A program made the position numbers and the translations under genes. The notes beneath the pieces were generated by a model that had not been told where the DNA came from, did not search any database, and saw only the letters and a program-made list of their open reading frames with translations. A stretch of DNA of 64,000 nt, taken from NCBI GenBank assembly GCA_036873755.1, contig JAVTVY010045425.1, positions 62,001 to 126,000 on the forward strand, read 5' to 3'. The stretch is from Hanleya hanleyi (taxonomy: Eukaryota; Mollusca; Polyplacophora; Lepidopleurida; Hanleyidae). This document shows positions 41,235 through 52,490 of this stretch, piece after piece; the first letter of the stretch is position 1, and each line of letters begins with the position of its first letter.

Positions 41235-43638
41235 GGTGAACTTAGTATTCAGATCTAGAATATAGCATGTACAAATCAGAAGGTGTCAGTGTTTAATATG
41301 TTTTTTGAGTGATTCAATTGGACAAATTTTATTGCAAAATTTGCATGATGCTATTATCATCCTATCAGGTTCTCCAGTGTTTCTTCTCCGCCGTTTCACC
41401 CTATTCAGTGTCAAGCTGTATTTTCTCTTCCTGACGGCGCGTGTTCCTGGAATAAGAAATGGTCTTTTTGCAGGACTTATTCTCTCGAAAATACATGGTA
41501 GAAGATTTTTTCCACATGACAGTGGGATACCAGTAACTCACATGGAACTAGAAATATAGAGCAAGTGATACACACTCAGAAACTGGAATCTTCTGGAATG
41601 CATCTCACAGAACTCACTCTCAGAAAGCGATCATTCCACAAAATATGATCCCATACAGCCTGTCATCTCACGTATGATTCTTTAATATATTTACATCACG
41701 TTTATGGTCTCATTGGTTGGCCATTCACATAAAAATCATTCACCGAGAGGCGACGAAGCAGTGTTCTCGAAAGTGACTGTTACTCTTGACATCGGCGTTA
41801 CAATTGTCTACATTCATAGTGCGAACCTCCCTGCAAACGGGTTACATTCGCCAAATATTTAAACCCATGAATGAGCGTTTAATCACATAGGCCACTATTG
41901 AACAACGTTCTGCATATGATTGCACCATCGATATATTTCATATGCCTGAAAACTAAAGCTCTCGGTGATCTCAGTTTCTTTAAATCACTATTTTTCTGTC
42001 CAATATGGCACGTTTGATTCGCTCTGGCAAATGTAGTGCCCGAGTTGTACACGTTCTCTTGGTCATATATGCATTATGAAATACATTGTATGAAAGTGTA
42101 TCCCGAAACTATATTGGTATGGGCCTTCAACGCAAAATATCGGGCAAGATTATCGCCCGTAAAAATCATAATACAAGTGATCATTTCTCACCTTGGTCAC
42201 CGTTAGCTGACATTTTCCTCGTAACATCGTAGTTACATCCATCCCAGAATGCACTTTCCTCTCTCAGAGGGTTGTTTCCCCTCCCACTGTGTATAAGCTT
42301 GCTGGGTTGTGATAGCTTACGGGTAGTTCGCGATGGCTCCCTGGCAGCTTGCATTGGCTCCCTGATAGCTTGCACTGGCTCCCCGCAATGGCTCCCCGCA
42401 AGCTTGCGCTAGCCCTTCTGTGTTCAAATTTAGCCATGAGAGCTCACCGGGAGCTACTCGCAATCTTAAATTTCTGTAAGGGGTGTGAAGTACTGATTGT
42501 TCTTCGCGGATGTGCGATGGTGTGTTTCTGATGTCATTCATTTGGGCATCCATGCTATCTTTGTCAAGCCATATACTGTTGGAGATGTCAGGTTTATCAT
42601 AGCCGTTCTCTGATGTGTGAAAAATCAGATGGAACAGATGGAAATTTATCCTAATATTACACTGAGAGATGAGAAATACATGTACATGTATGTTGAAAGT
42701 GAAGAAAGCTATTTATGTGAAATTGTTGGGCATGTTGTGGAGGCCTCTGGTTTGGACCCCTCCTGACTCTCCCAAGGTGATGGACACCTGGTCCATTTAG
42801 TAGATTGGCCATTTAGAAGGCTACGGTTTTGTATAATGATGATGGTGTTATGGTAGAAAGAGATTTTGTGAGATGTGTTTATAAAGTGCCCGATTCTAGT
42901 TAAAACACGAAAGAATTAGTTGGGACTTTGAGGGCCAGTTGGCGGTCCCCTCTACAGGTATATGGACATGGTGGTTGCATTCAGAGGGCATCAAAGAAAG
43001 TTTCACAAGAGAATGTTTTTTAACAATTGATGTGTGATGTATTTATAATGTTAACATGGACACCACATGCATTGACAGGAAAGTACCTGTATAATAAGAG
43101 ATTTGATTATTAAAGGATTGTTTCACAACGGTTGATTTGGGATATAAATTTTGTTGTTAGACATATAATCTTTAGATAGAGATTTCTGTTGTTCGTCACC
43201 TTACAGCTATAATATTGCTGAACGTGATGTTAAATAAAATTCTCTCTCTCTTCCTGGATAACTTAACATCATTCCCCCCACCTCCACGGGCCCAATCTCA
43301 TTCCACAAACATGACAAAGACCCCCGCCCCTATTTCCCCTACAACTTTGGGCTGTCAGTCTAACCCTCCTGTCTTAAACCAACCCTTACCCCACCATATA
43401 ACCTCATATATCCAAAAACTTTCATCATTGTTGCACATATAGGATGCATCTAACATGTCTAACACTAAAATCATTCTCACTCACTCACTTGTTCACAGAA
43501 CACCGCACACAAGATATCACAGGTCTCTAAAAGTCAAAAGACCAGACTCAAAATTTACTGCATGGTCTGATTACCATTTTAAACTGTCCGTTTGGTTCAA
43601 TTGTTATTATGCTTATTGTTGTTGTTCATCCATTCCAG
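41235..43638. other. Intron sequence, mostly unassigned
   Basis: No gene is recognised in 2.4 kb. 42310-42410 has imperfect repeats of 'ggctccctggcagcttgcat' type. 42235-42283 matches 28625-28672 in inverse orientation. The end carries a pyrimidine-rich tract and 'cattccag' (43631-43638), the acceptor of the next exon. Confidence 0.4.
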
Positions 43639-43729
43639 ATTGCCGAGGCCAAACAGGAACTTCAGGATGTGGTGGAGTTCCTCAAAGACCCAGACAAGTT
43701 CACAGCTTTGGGTGCAAAATTACCTAATG
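43639..43729 (+). CDS. YME1L1: YME1L-like i-AAA protease, AAA-domain start exon
   Basis: 91 bp, acceptor 'ccag', donor 'gtagga'. Read in phase 0 it gives '[20 protein letters not shown]' and '[10 protein letters not shown]', the highly conserved first helix of the FtsH/YME1 AAA domain (E-A-K-x-E-L-x-x-V-V-E-F-L). It ends in phase 1 with the G of the Gly codon completed by the next exon, leading into Walker A. Confidence 0.95.
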
Positions 43730-44390
43730 GTAGGATCTGTTGTCCTCATTCAGTTACTAAATTTTACAATGCATGGTGACCACTTGGGACCTTTGATAAT
43801 GTAGAATCTAATAATCCCCTCTTCCCCCTCCCCAAGTTAAGGATGTTCCAGACAATTCATAAAATTCATTTTTATTAGATTTTCATAAGAGACAGACAAG
43901 ATCCTCAACATTTAGAATTAAGAATAAATTATAGATTCACTAGGCTTATTTTTGCATAATCCACTTCATTGATTTAACCTGACTCTATTACATGGGATTA
44001 GATGGAAATTCAATAAAAAAATCCTTATATTTTCATACAAAAACACACTTTCCAAGAAGTTAAATGTTATTTTATTCAAAATGCCTTCTAGAGCAATGCT
44101 GAATTGGGAAATCTAATGAAAATTGAGGTTCACTTTTCTTCAAACCACAGAATGCCAAAATAACCAATCATGGTGCTAAAGCAAACTTACCCTAATTTTG
44201 CTAACTTTGTTTGGTGGTGTTCCTTCCTTCCAAGCTAATTGCTTTGAAATTTGGAGAAGATCGACCTATCAGATTTCAAAATGCTTTCGCAATTTCTCTT
44301 TTTAAAATTGAAATAATTTTTTTCTATTGACTTTCATCAAATATTCCCATCTTGGTCATGTTTGGACATGTTCATGTATACGGAAGGCCA
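43730..44390. other. Unassigned intron sequence
   Basis: AT-rich, with no gene or repeat match seen. Confidence 0.4.
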
Positions 44391-44394
44391 AATA

Positions 44395-44760
44395 AATCAG
44401 AAACTCACTGTTATCGAACGGAAAACCTAAGTTTTCTAACAGATAACTTAAGTTATCAAAGAGAAAACCATGGTTTTTGAAATCAAGAACTTAAGTTAAC
44501 TGTCGAAAACATAGGTTATCTACCAGATAACACTGAGTATCTCTTTCCTTAACCTCGAGTTTCTATGCCACAGCACTGAAAATCCGTTATCGAACCGAGA
44601 ACCTAGGTTTTGGAATTGATAACTTAAGTTAACGGTCGAAAGTCTGAGTTATCTAGCAGACAACCCCGAGTTTCTCTTTCAACTTGGACATTCATGTAGA
44701 AAACATAAGTTATCAGTCGATACCTAGAGTTTGAATTGACGGCTGTCGTAAAGTGAAACT
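44395..44760. repeat. Diverged palindromic repeats (aacttaagtta / gttatc)
   Basis: Two to three imperfect ~130-bp units contain 'aacttaagttaac', 'gttatct(a/c)(c/g)cag' and 'gagt(a/t)tctctttc' (near 44488-44550 and 44622-44685). Three CTTAAG-centred palindromes occur. Nature unknown. Confidence 0.6.
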
Positions 44761-44814
44761 CGGATTTATAACATAATTTCAATATCTGGGCATTTCCTAT
44801 TGTTGACCAGTCTT

Positions 44815-45900
44815 TTTGTCCCCCACCACATTAGTGGGGGGGGGGGGAACTTAGAAACAACGGGCATCCATAATTATCCGTATTTCTGTTATTCCGTTAG
44901 ACATATCTTGTCCGATCAATAACTTGAGAACCGTTGAGCCGATCGACTTCAAACTTGCAGAGTGTCTTGACATCAGTTGTGATTGCTTTTCAGTTACCTG
45001 CATAATCCAAGATGGCCACAATCATCCATCTTGGATTTTAGCAGTTGTATCTCTGCACATTTCTTGTCCGACCAATAACTCGGGAACGATTCAACCGATC
45101 GACTTCAAACTTAGAGGTTGTCTTGACATCGGTGAGAGGACGGTTGGGATTACTTTCCAGTTATCTGTGTAATCCAAGATGGCCATCATCAACCATCTTG
45201 GATTGTCAGCAGTTGGATCTTCACACATTTCTTGTCCGACCAATAACTCGGTAACTTTTGAACCGATCGACTTCAAACCTAGAGATTGCCTTGACATCGG
45301 TGAGAGAGCAGTTGGGATTGCTTTTCATTTACCTGTGTAATCCAAGATGGCCGCCATCAGCCACCTTTACACATGTGTTGCCCAACCAATAACTTAAGAA
45401 CCATTGAACTGATCGTCTTCAAACTTGCAGAGTGTCTTGACTTCGGTGAGAGGACAGTTGGGATGGCTTTTCATTTACATGTGTCAACCAAGATGGCCGC
45501 CATCACTGATCAGTCAACTTGTGTTGTCGGATCTTTAACATTTTTTGTCTGACCAATAACTTCAGAATCATGCGAGCAATTGAACCGATCATCTTCAAAC
45601 TTGCAGAGTGTCTTGACATGGTGAGAGAACAGTTGGGATTGCTTTTCAGCTACCTGCGTAACCCAAGATGGCTGCCGTTAATTATGACAATTTCTAAATG
45701 CATATTCTGCATAAAAATCAACATGGTTTCTGTTGAATATATCTCCATTTCCAAAATCATACCCCTATTCAATTATATGAGATATTATCGACCAAAAAAA
45801 ATCTACCATAGAGGTCCATGCCTCCCGCAGCAGCAGCACCAGTTATGGTGAATGCAATCCACCATAACTGGTGCTGCTGGCGCCACTTTTTCACGGGGCG
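44815..45900 (+). mobile_element. Tandem-repeat element, family M1, second copy
   Basis: It starts with a hairpin (44820-44843, CCAC...GTGG between C and G runs) and 'acttagaaacaacgg'. About five monomers of ~160 bp follow with 'cttgtccgaccaataactcg', 'gaaccgatcgacttcaaac' and 'ccaagatggccgcc'. It ends with the hairpin 'accagttatggtg' / 'caccataactggtgctgct' (45838-45880). Its right end is shorter than that of the copy at 34010. Non-coding, no Rep protein. Confidence 0.85.
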
Positions 45901-46740
45901 ATGTAGGCCCGTAGGGACTAATGGTCCTGTCTTGTAGTCAGAATAAATTGAGCTGCAGCTCTGTGTCTTGCTAACACAGCAAAAGATAGAGTGCTTACAC
46001 GACAAGAAAGAGGTCTGAAACTTCCTTCTTTAGAATGTCCAGGTTTCTGTGTTTTTAATGTTCGCGTATAGTTGCAGGTCTGATATGTTTAAGTTACATT
46101 TCCATTTATCTAATTTTATGCGTGTTTTCGTTCATTTTCCAGTGGCACTACTTTCGTGCTCAAAATATGTCGTCTGCTAAACCACAGATTTTGAGAGGCG
46201 CATGTTGAGTGATTTTGTGGGACTAACTGATTCTCATTAGAAAGCGTGTTTGGGCAGTAATTTAGTATTAAATAATACCAGTATAAGTGTAATTCATTGT
46301 AGAAAACAATGGGATATTTCACTTTGCCTGTATTCATTTACATTTTCATGAAATATGTGTGTTGAGTTACAGTTTGGAATTTTCACCATTTAAGCTTACC
46401 CCTCAAGACCCTCTGCATTATCTTTTTATAGTAAGTTTCTAAAATCCAGTGGTGGTCAAATCATTTACATAGTAATTTCCCTGTATTCAGAAATGTTTTC
46501 GTTGCATTCTACTTCTGAAATATTCATGGAATGTTGCAAGCATTTCCCCCTGATCTACAGAAAGAGCTCTGCATATCACAGTTTTGAAGCTGTAAGGTGA
46601 CAGGGGAGATAACCAAATAGAACTGTAATATACTAGGGAGGAGGTACATGAAACAATATGTTGCCATGAGAGGATGCATCCCAGCATAGCTTCAGTCCGT
46701 CTAACCATGAGGATTTTACATTGTATCTCAATACTCATTT
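45901..46740. other. Intron sequence with a dispersed repeat at 46432-46520
   Basis: 46432-46520 ('agtttctaaaatccagt', 'gtggtcaaatcatttacata', 'tccctgtattcagaaatg') is about 90% identical to 63914-64000 at the window end, in the same orientation. The rest is unassigned. Confidence 0.6.
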
Positions 46741-47905
46741 TTACCCCTCACCAATTTTGGCCATGGGGTATTGTCGTCTTGAACGTCCGTCTGTTCGTAC
46801 GTCAGTACGTGAGCGAGATAGACAGAAAACGGTTCCACTGAAGAATTCCAAATGTGGTATGCTTATTTACCTAGTCAAGGACCAGAAGCCTATTAAATTG
46901 GGACCTGATTGGGTGGAAACCTTGGCGGCCATCTTTAATTTTATGCAAAATGGATAATGATCCATATCTCGGAAACCATCCAACTGTTCAATATGAAAGT
47001 TAGTATACATCATCGATACATCAAGCAACTTTCAATGAATTACCAAACCGGCTTTTCTGATTAGCTGGAAATCCTGGATTTAAACATTAAACATCTTTAA
47101 TTTATGCAAAATCGATAATGATACATATCTCTGTACCATTCAATTGTTTTATATGAAAGTTGGTATACATCATCGATGCATACAGATACTTTAAATCTGG
47201 ACCTGATTGACTGAAAACCTTTGTGGCCATCTTTAATTTATGCAAAAACTTTAATAATATATATCTCTGATATCATTTAAGTGTTCTATACCAAACTTCG
47301 TATACAGCATCGATGTATCAAGAGACTTGCAATGAATAACCACATCAGTTCCTCTGAGTGGAGAGAAGGATGGGCGGCCATCTTTACTTTATGCAAAATC
47401 ATTAATGATCTCGTTCTCTGATACCGTTCTATTGCTCGATGTAAAATTTGGTATACATCATTGATGCATACTTACGACAAATGACAGTTCTGGTTTCTCT
47501 GATCGGGCGGAAACCTTGGTGGCCATCTTTAATTTATGCAAAATCTTTAATGATGTATATCTCTGATACCATTTCAGTGCTCTATACGAAACTTGGTATA
47601 CAGCATCAGTGTATCAAGAGACTTTCAATTAATTATCACATCAGTTCCTCTGAGTGGCAGGAAAGATGAGGGGCCATCTTTAATTTATGCTAAATCATTA
47701 ATGATCTCTACCGTTTAAATGCTCAATGTAAAATTTGGTATCATTGATGCATCAAGAAACTTATGTAATAAAAACCGGTTTCTCTGATTGGATGGAAACC
47801 TTAAGGGGTCATTCCTAATTGCAAAATTTTTGATAATCTGTATTTTTGTGACTTGACTGCTTGGTGTTCCTGACATCTTGGTTCAAATTGAATACATTAT
47901 GAATG
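46741..47905 (+). mobile_element. Hairpin-headed tandem-repeat element, family M2
   Basis: The head stem-loop at 46744-46768 is followed by 'tattgtcgtcttgaacgtcc' and 'gtctgttcgtacg'. Seven monomers of about 135-165 bp then contain 'ccttggcggccatctttaat', 'atatctctgatacc' and 'ggtatacatcatcgatgc'. The tail ('ggttcaaattgaatac') matches 822-836, the tail of the first array. Non-coding. Confidence 0.85.
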
Positions 47906-48828
47906 TACCCATTGACTAGGGGTTTTCAGATGTGCATCTTCGTATTGTTATTTACTGCTGAATTTTTACAAATATTGGTAACATGCAGTGAAGACATTAA
48001 TTATCATTTCATCAGGTTGGTTTCATAATAAATGTCTGTCCCAGCGTTTTTTTTTAAATATATATATGTGTACAATTATACTAATGCACTAGAGATCCTT
48101 GTTGAGAGTGATGTGTGAGACTACAAGTATGGCTCTTCGCCATGAGATGGAACATCAAAGAGTTAGTGGAATTATTCCAACAGCCTATTTTACATTTAAA
48201 TAGCCCCGTTTCAGTGCCTAAGGCTCTAGTTCTATATGCTGCAGGCTCAGTTGGGGAAGTAATCTAGCTGTAATTCAATTATGATATCGGGTCAAGCTGA
48301 CTGACCACACAAGACAGGTCAATGTAATTCACAGCAGTTAAGCACATTTAGTAATCTGTAGATGGTTACTTTTGCAAATACTTGGGTTATACATAAATAA
48401 ACAGAATCACGTGTGACTCCATATTAATGCATTGCAGTATGGAGAGTGGCCCAATGCCTAGTGAATGTGGCGAAGGGATTTTGCATACTTCTGGAAATAA
48501 TATGTTTAAACATGTTAAATGTTGATTGGAAACAGGAGTGATATTTGTCTTCATCCCGATTATTAATGTAAAATTCTTATTTATATGAAGCATTTCCTTA
48601 AGCATGTCAAGAGTAACACCCCATCAAGCTAGTGAAGAAATCCAGCCTCATCCCCAAGGCTGACTCACATGTATTTGTCATTGTATTGTCATGAATGTGT
48701 TTAGAAAATTCTATTGTTTTAACTTTGGACTTCTTTCTGCATGCCCATGGATCATTTGTCTAAATGGTGTTATGTGAAGATACAGACTTGCTCCTGGCAC
48801 ATAAATGCTGTTTTGTTGTATTATATAG
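47906..48828. other. Unassigned intron sequence
   Basis: No gene or internal repeat recognised. It ends at 'ttatatag' (48821-48828), the acceptor of the Walker A exon. Confidence 0.4.
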
Positions 48829-48888
48829 GTGTATTGTTAGTGGGACCACCAGGAGTAGGGAAAACTCTGCTGGCCAGGGCAGTAGCAG
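48829..48888 (+). CDS. YME1L1: YME1L-like i-AAA protease, Walker A exon
   Basis: A 60-bp exon with acceptor 'atatag' and donor 'gtgagt', phase 1 in and out. With the carried base it reads 'GVLLVGPPGVGKTLLARAVA' plus the first base of a Gly codon. GPPGVGKT is the P-loop that binds the ATP phosphates; the usual family form is GPPGTGKT, so Thr is Val here. The key Lys and Thr are kept. The following 'LLARAVAGE' is diagnostic of FtsH/YME1. Confidence 0.96.
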
Positions 48889-48959
48889 GTGAGTGTGAAG
48901 ACTGTTGGCCAAAACAAACCTTAAATCTTTCAATTGTTTTGATGCACCAATCCTTTTTT

Positions 48960-50745
48960 GATGCTCCAATGCAATTTTTTGTGAGTGGATACGCTAGGTG
49001 GAGACGATGTGTCGCTTACCAAAATTGAGGTCGAGGTCAGAGGTCAAAGTTCACTGTTGCCCAAAATCAGGAAATCATTGACAGTATAATATCTACAGTT
49101 CTAATTATTGGTGAGTGGATGCCCTAGGGGGGGGAACGATGTGTTGCATACCGAATATAGGTCAGAGGTCAAAGGTCAGTGTGAACGAAAAATCAGGAAA
49201 TCATTAAAAATTTCTAATTTTCTGGGAGTGCATTCAATAGGGGAAATGAAGTGCCGCATACGAAAAATTAGGTAAAGGTCGAAGGTCAAAGGTCAATCTG
49301 ACCCCAAAGTCGGGAAATTATTTATAATACCATTTTTTGAGTCAGTAGATACATTAGGGGGACGCGATGTGTCACCTACCAAAATGTAGGTCAAGGTCGA
49401 AAGTCAAGGTCACTGTGACCCCAAAATCGTGAAATTGTTAAAAATCATGATGTTTTGAGTGCATTGAGAAATTACATGGAGCTGTTTTGTCATGTACCAA
49501 AATTTAGATCCAGGTCAATAGTCAAGGTCACTGTGACCCCAGAATCAAGGGCAAAGGTCGGTGTGACCCTAAAATCAGGAAATCATTGAAAATTACTCAT
49601 TTGTTGTGAGTAGATTCAATAGGGAGAAATGAAGTGTCGCATACCAAAAATTAGGTCACGGTCGAAGGTCAAAGGTCACTGTGACCCCAAAACCAGGAAA
49701 TTGTTAAAAATAACATTTTTTGTGTCAGTACATACAATAGGGGAACACGATGTGTCACATACCAAAATGTAGGTCAAGGTCAAAGGTCAAGGTCACCGTG
49801 ACCTCAAAATTGGGAAATTGTTAAAAATCATGATTTTTTTGTCCATTGAGAAATTACGGGGAGACGGTTTGTCATGTACCAAAATATAGGTCAAGGTCAC
49901 TGTGACACCAGAATCGAGAAATCTTTAAGAATTACTTTTTTCTGTGTCAGTAGGTCAAGGTCACTGTGACCCCAAAATCAAGAAATCATTAAAAGTCACA
50001 TTTTCATGTGCCTGTCGAGACGAGGTCGTGTAATCCGATGTTGCGTTCTGTCCATTCTTCCATTAACATTTGTTGTCCATGCGATATCTCTAGTTTCAAG
50101 GTATGAATTGGTAACAAACTTTGAGTATACCTTACTCGCATGGGAAAGAGGAGCCATACATTTTTAGATCAATTAGTCAAAGGTCAAGGTCACAGACCCC
50201 CAAAACTGAATCAAGTTTAGCTGACTGTATGTGATAGATTGGAATATTCAGATTTCTCTCCCCTACATGTACATGGCATTTGTCCTGTGGATTTGTCTCC
50301 CCATGTTTGAAACAGCTACAAAACTGCTGTGAAATAAAAACCATACATTTACTAATTTAACGGGGAGAGGGTTTTTTATGAACTTCATATCTGTTTACTT
50401 CATCACTTTCTTCTTCCTTCATGAAAAATTCTCTTGCCTGAAATAAATCCATTTTGCATGGAAACTACTATTTTCTTGTGTTTGACTATTGTCGATTTCA
50501 GTGTGGGATATGTGAGCTTTCGACTCCTGTTCCAAGAGTTAAACCTATTTTAGTTTATCATTCAGTATATGATGTGATATATGTCACATTCTCAGAAGCA
50601 CAAAATTGTAGACCTTTCTCTGGATTGCTAGCTACCAATGGGAATCAAGGCTATTAAACAACCTTGAAATTTGGACCAATGTAATTCCAGATATACGGGC
50701 GTATATTGAAGCCCCTTGGGCTCTTGTTGTTTTAATTATATTAGC
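48960..50745 (+). mobile_element. Tandem-repeat element, family M4, fullest copy (array plus tail)
   Basis: About eleven monomers of ~110-125 bp (48970-50210) carry 'catttttt(g/t)tgtcagta', 'gatgtgtcacataccaaaat', 'gtaggtcaaggtcaaaggtc' and 'aaggtcactgtgacccc'. The tail 50272-50745 is shared with 8700-9165. Each monomer holds several AGGTCA half-sites in direct repeats, and five hold GGTCAnnnTGACC. No coding frame is conserved. Confidence 0.88.
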
Positions 50746-51760
50746 ATATTGTTACAGCTCATAGACAGTTATCTCACCTTTATCATGTTTATATATAAGA
50801 TGCTGTTATCTGCTGAGGCAGTAGAGGGTAGATGGCCAACCATGTGACACTCTTCATAAGATGGCCACTTAGCACGTAGTTGGCACTGGTGTAACTGTTA
50901 AAAGTTTGACACAAAAACTTCTATGGTGAAGATCTGCACTGTTTTGAGTTTATAGTAAAAATATACTATTTTAGAAGTAGTAATCATTGATATAGTAGCT
51001 TTATCCAATTATTTCTTGTTGCCACTATTTGCAGTAATTTTGTGTATTTGGGGTAACTTTTGACATCACGTTCACCACTGATTCCCATGATGTCAAAGTT
51101 ACCCCAGCTGGTTTGCTATGACTTTGATGATGCATGTCAATGTTACCCCAGGGCATTCACCATGGGGTAACATTGACACATGTTCCTCTTCTTCAAATTT
51201 ACATGCAGTAAATATTTGTGGTTATCACATTAATAATTAGAACAGGTCCAAATGTATCCAGTGTGGACTTTAATGGTACCCAGTGTTGACATAGTGTGGT
51301 TCTGGTCTCCAAATTAGCTTGGAGATAAAGTTGTATCAAAGTTACCCCATTTTACCTTATGATTGGGAAAGAAAATAAAATAGAAGAAAGAAGATCCAGA
51401 GATGATATCATGTTGCTTAACCGCTATTTTATGGTGTTGATTGTTAAAATTGACAGATTGAGTTTCTAAGGATATATTTGTTGAGTTTCCGCACTGCTTA
51501 TGATGATGACGGTGCTGACTAGGTTACCATAGTTATAATCATGATGATAATGCTAGCTAGGTCAATTCTGCCTACTGAATAAATATTCACAACTGGCCGG
51601 AATAAATTATGCAAAAATATTAATTTCCGCATATGGTTATAATAATGGCCCTAAGATTTTTCCATGGGTACCGTAGGTAGGGTAAACTATATATTTTTAC
51701 AATCCTTATGCTTTGGGGATTCATATAAATAAAAATTTATGATGGAAACCATTCTTGAAT
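50746..51760. other. Intron sequence with small hairpin
   Basis: 51137-51183 forms a hairpin from 'tgtcaatgttacccca' and 'tggggtaacattgaca'. 51490-51570 resembles one diverged unit of the 57-kb minisatellite ('gatgatgacggtgctgacta'). 51688-51755 ('tatttttacaatcc', 'gatggaaaccattcttgaa') recurs at 56808-56877. No gene. Confidence 0.55.
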
Positions 51761-52490
51761 TAGGCCTTTCCATTCCCAATGGATAGACCTATTGTTATTC
51801 TGTTTATTATTATTATTCTTCTTATTATTATTATTACAAGCAGTTTTTTCTTTTCGAAAAAACGACATGAAGCCTTTGAGATAGAGCTTAGATATTCGGC
51901 ACACGTTTAGACCCAAGTCTGAATATGTGCATATTTGTATCCAAAAGTGACCTTAACCTTGATGTATTGATTTATATGGCAGTAAAGTCAAAACTCCAAA
52001 TGCGAATATAGGGCGAACGGTTAATTAAGAACGAGCAGCGGAGATCTAGAATGCAGATGTTTGCTATCATCTACAACAAATTGAGTCATAAAATAAGTAG
52101 GTCATGATGGCAGGTTCCGAGTTCTCTCCCCTGATAATGCCTTTCGTGTCCGAGGGTTACAGCCTACATTATACAATGTATCTGTGGGAAACTTTACGGT
52201 TCGTAAGATTTATGCATGGCCAAGCTCCAGTTCCGGCATTCAGGGTGTTAAGGGAGCGTGTCAAAAAGTTAAGGGAGCGTGTCAAAAGTTAAGGGAGCGT
52301 GTCAAAAGTTTTGACGCGAACGTGTTCATTTTTGAACAGGGGGTCGTTCATTTCCGCATGCATCAGTTCGTTCATTTTACAGAGCAGCGTCAGAAAATGA
52401 ACACTAGAACGTTCATTTTTGAATGCACTCTGACGTTCATTTTTGCACGTTCGTTTTCGCATGTTCATTTTCGCGAGCAGAAATGAATAA
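51761..52490 (+). repeat. Hairpin-headed repeat, family M5, with gttcattt-rich body
   Basis: The head stem-loop (51761-51791, 'aggcctttccatt' against 'aatggatagacct') is followed by a (ttatta)n tract. Three 'aagttaagggagcgtgtcaa' units occur at 52247-52305, then a run of 'cgttcatttt(t/g)' phrases to 52480. A diverged inverse counterpart ('tttgacatgctccctgagta', 'tgttcattttctgac') lies at 54890-55060, about 2.5 kb away. Confidence 0.55.

Noticed and set aside
48741..49028. 95-codon frame from an ATG at 48741 through Walker A
   Set aside because: Only 48829-48888 is exon; the flanks are intron and M4 repeat, and splice sites fit the phase of the neighbouring exons.
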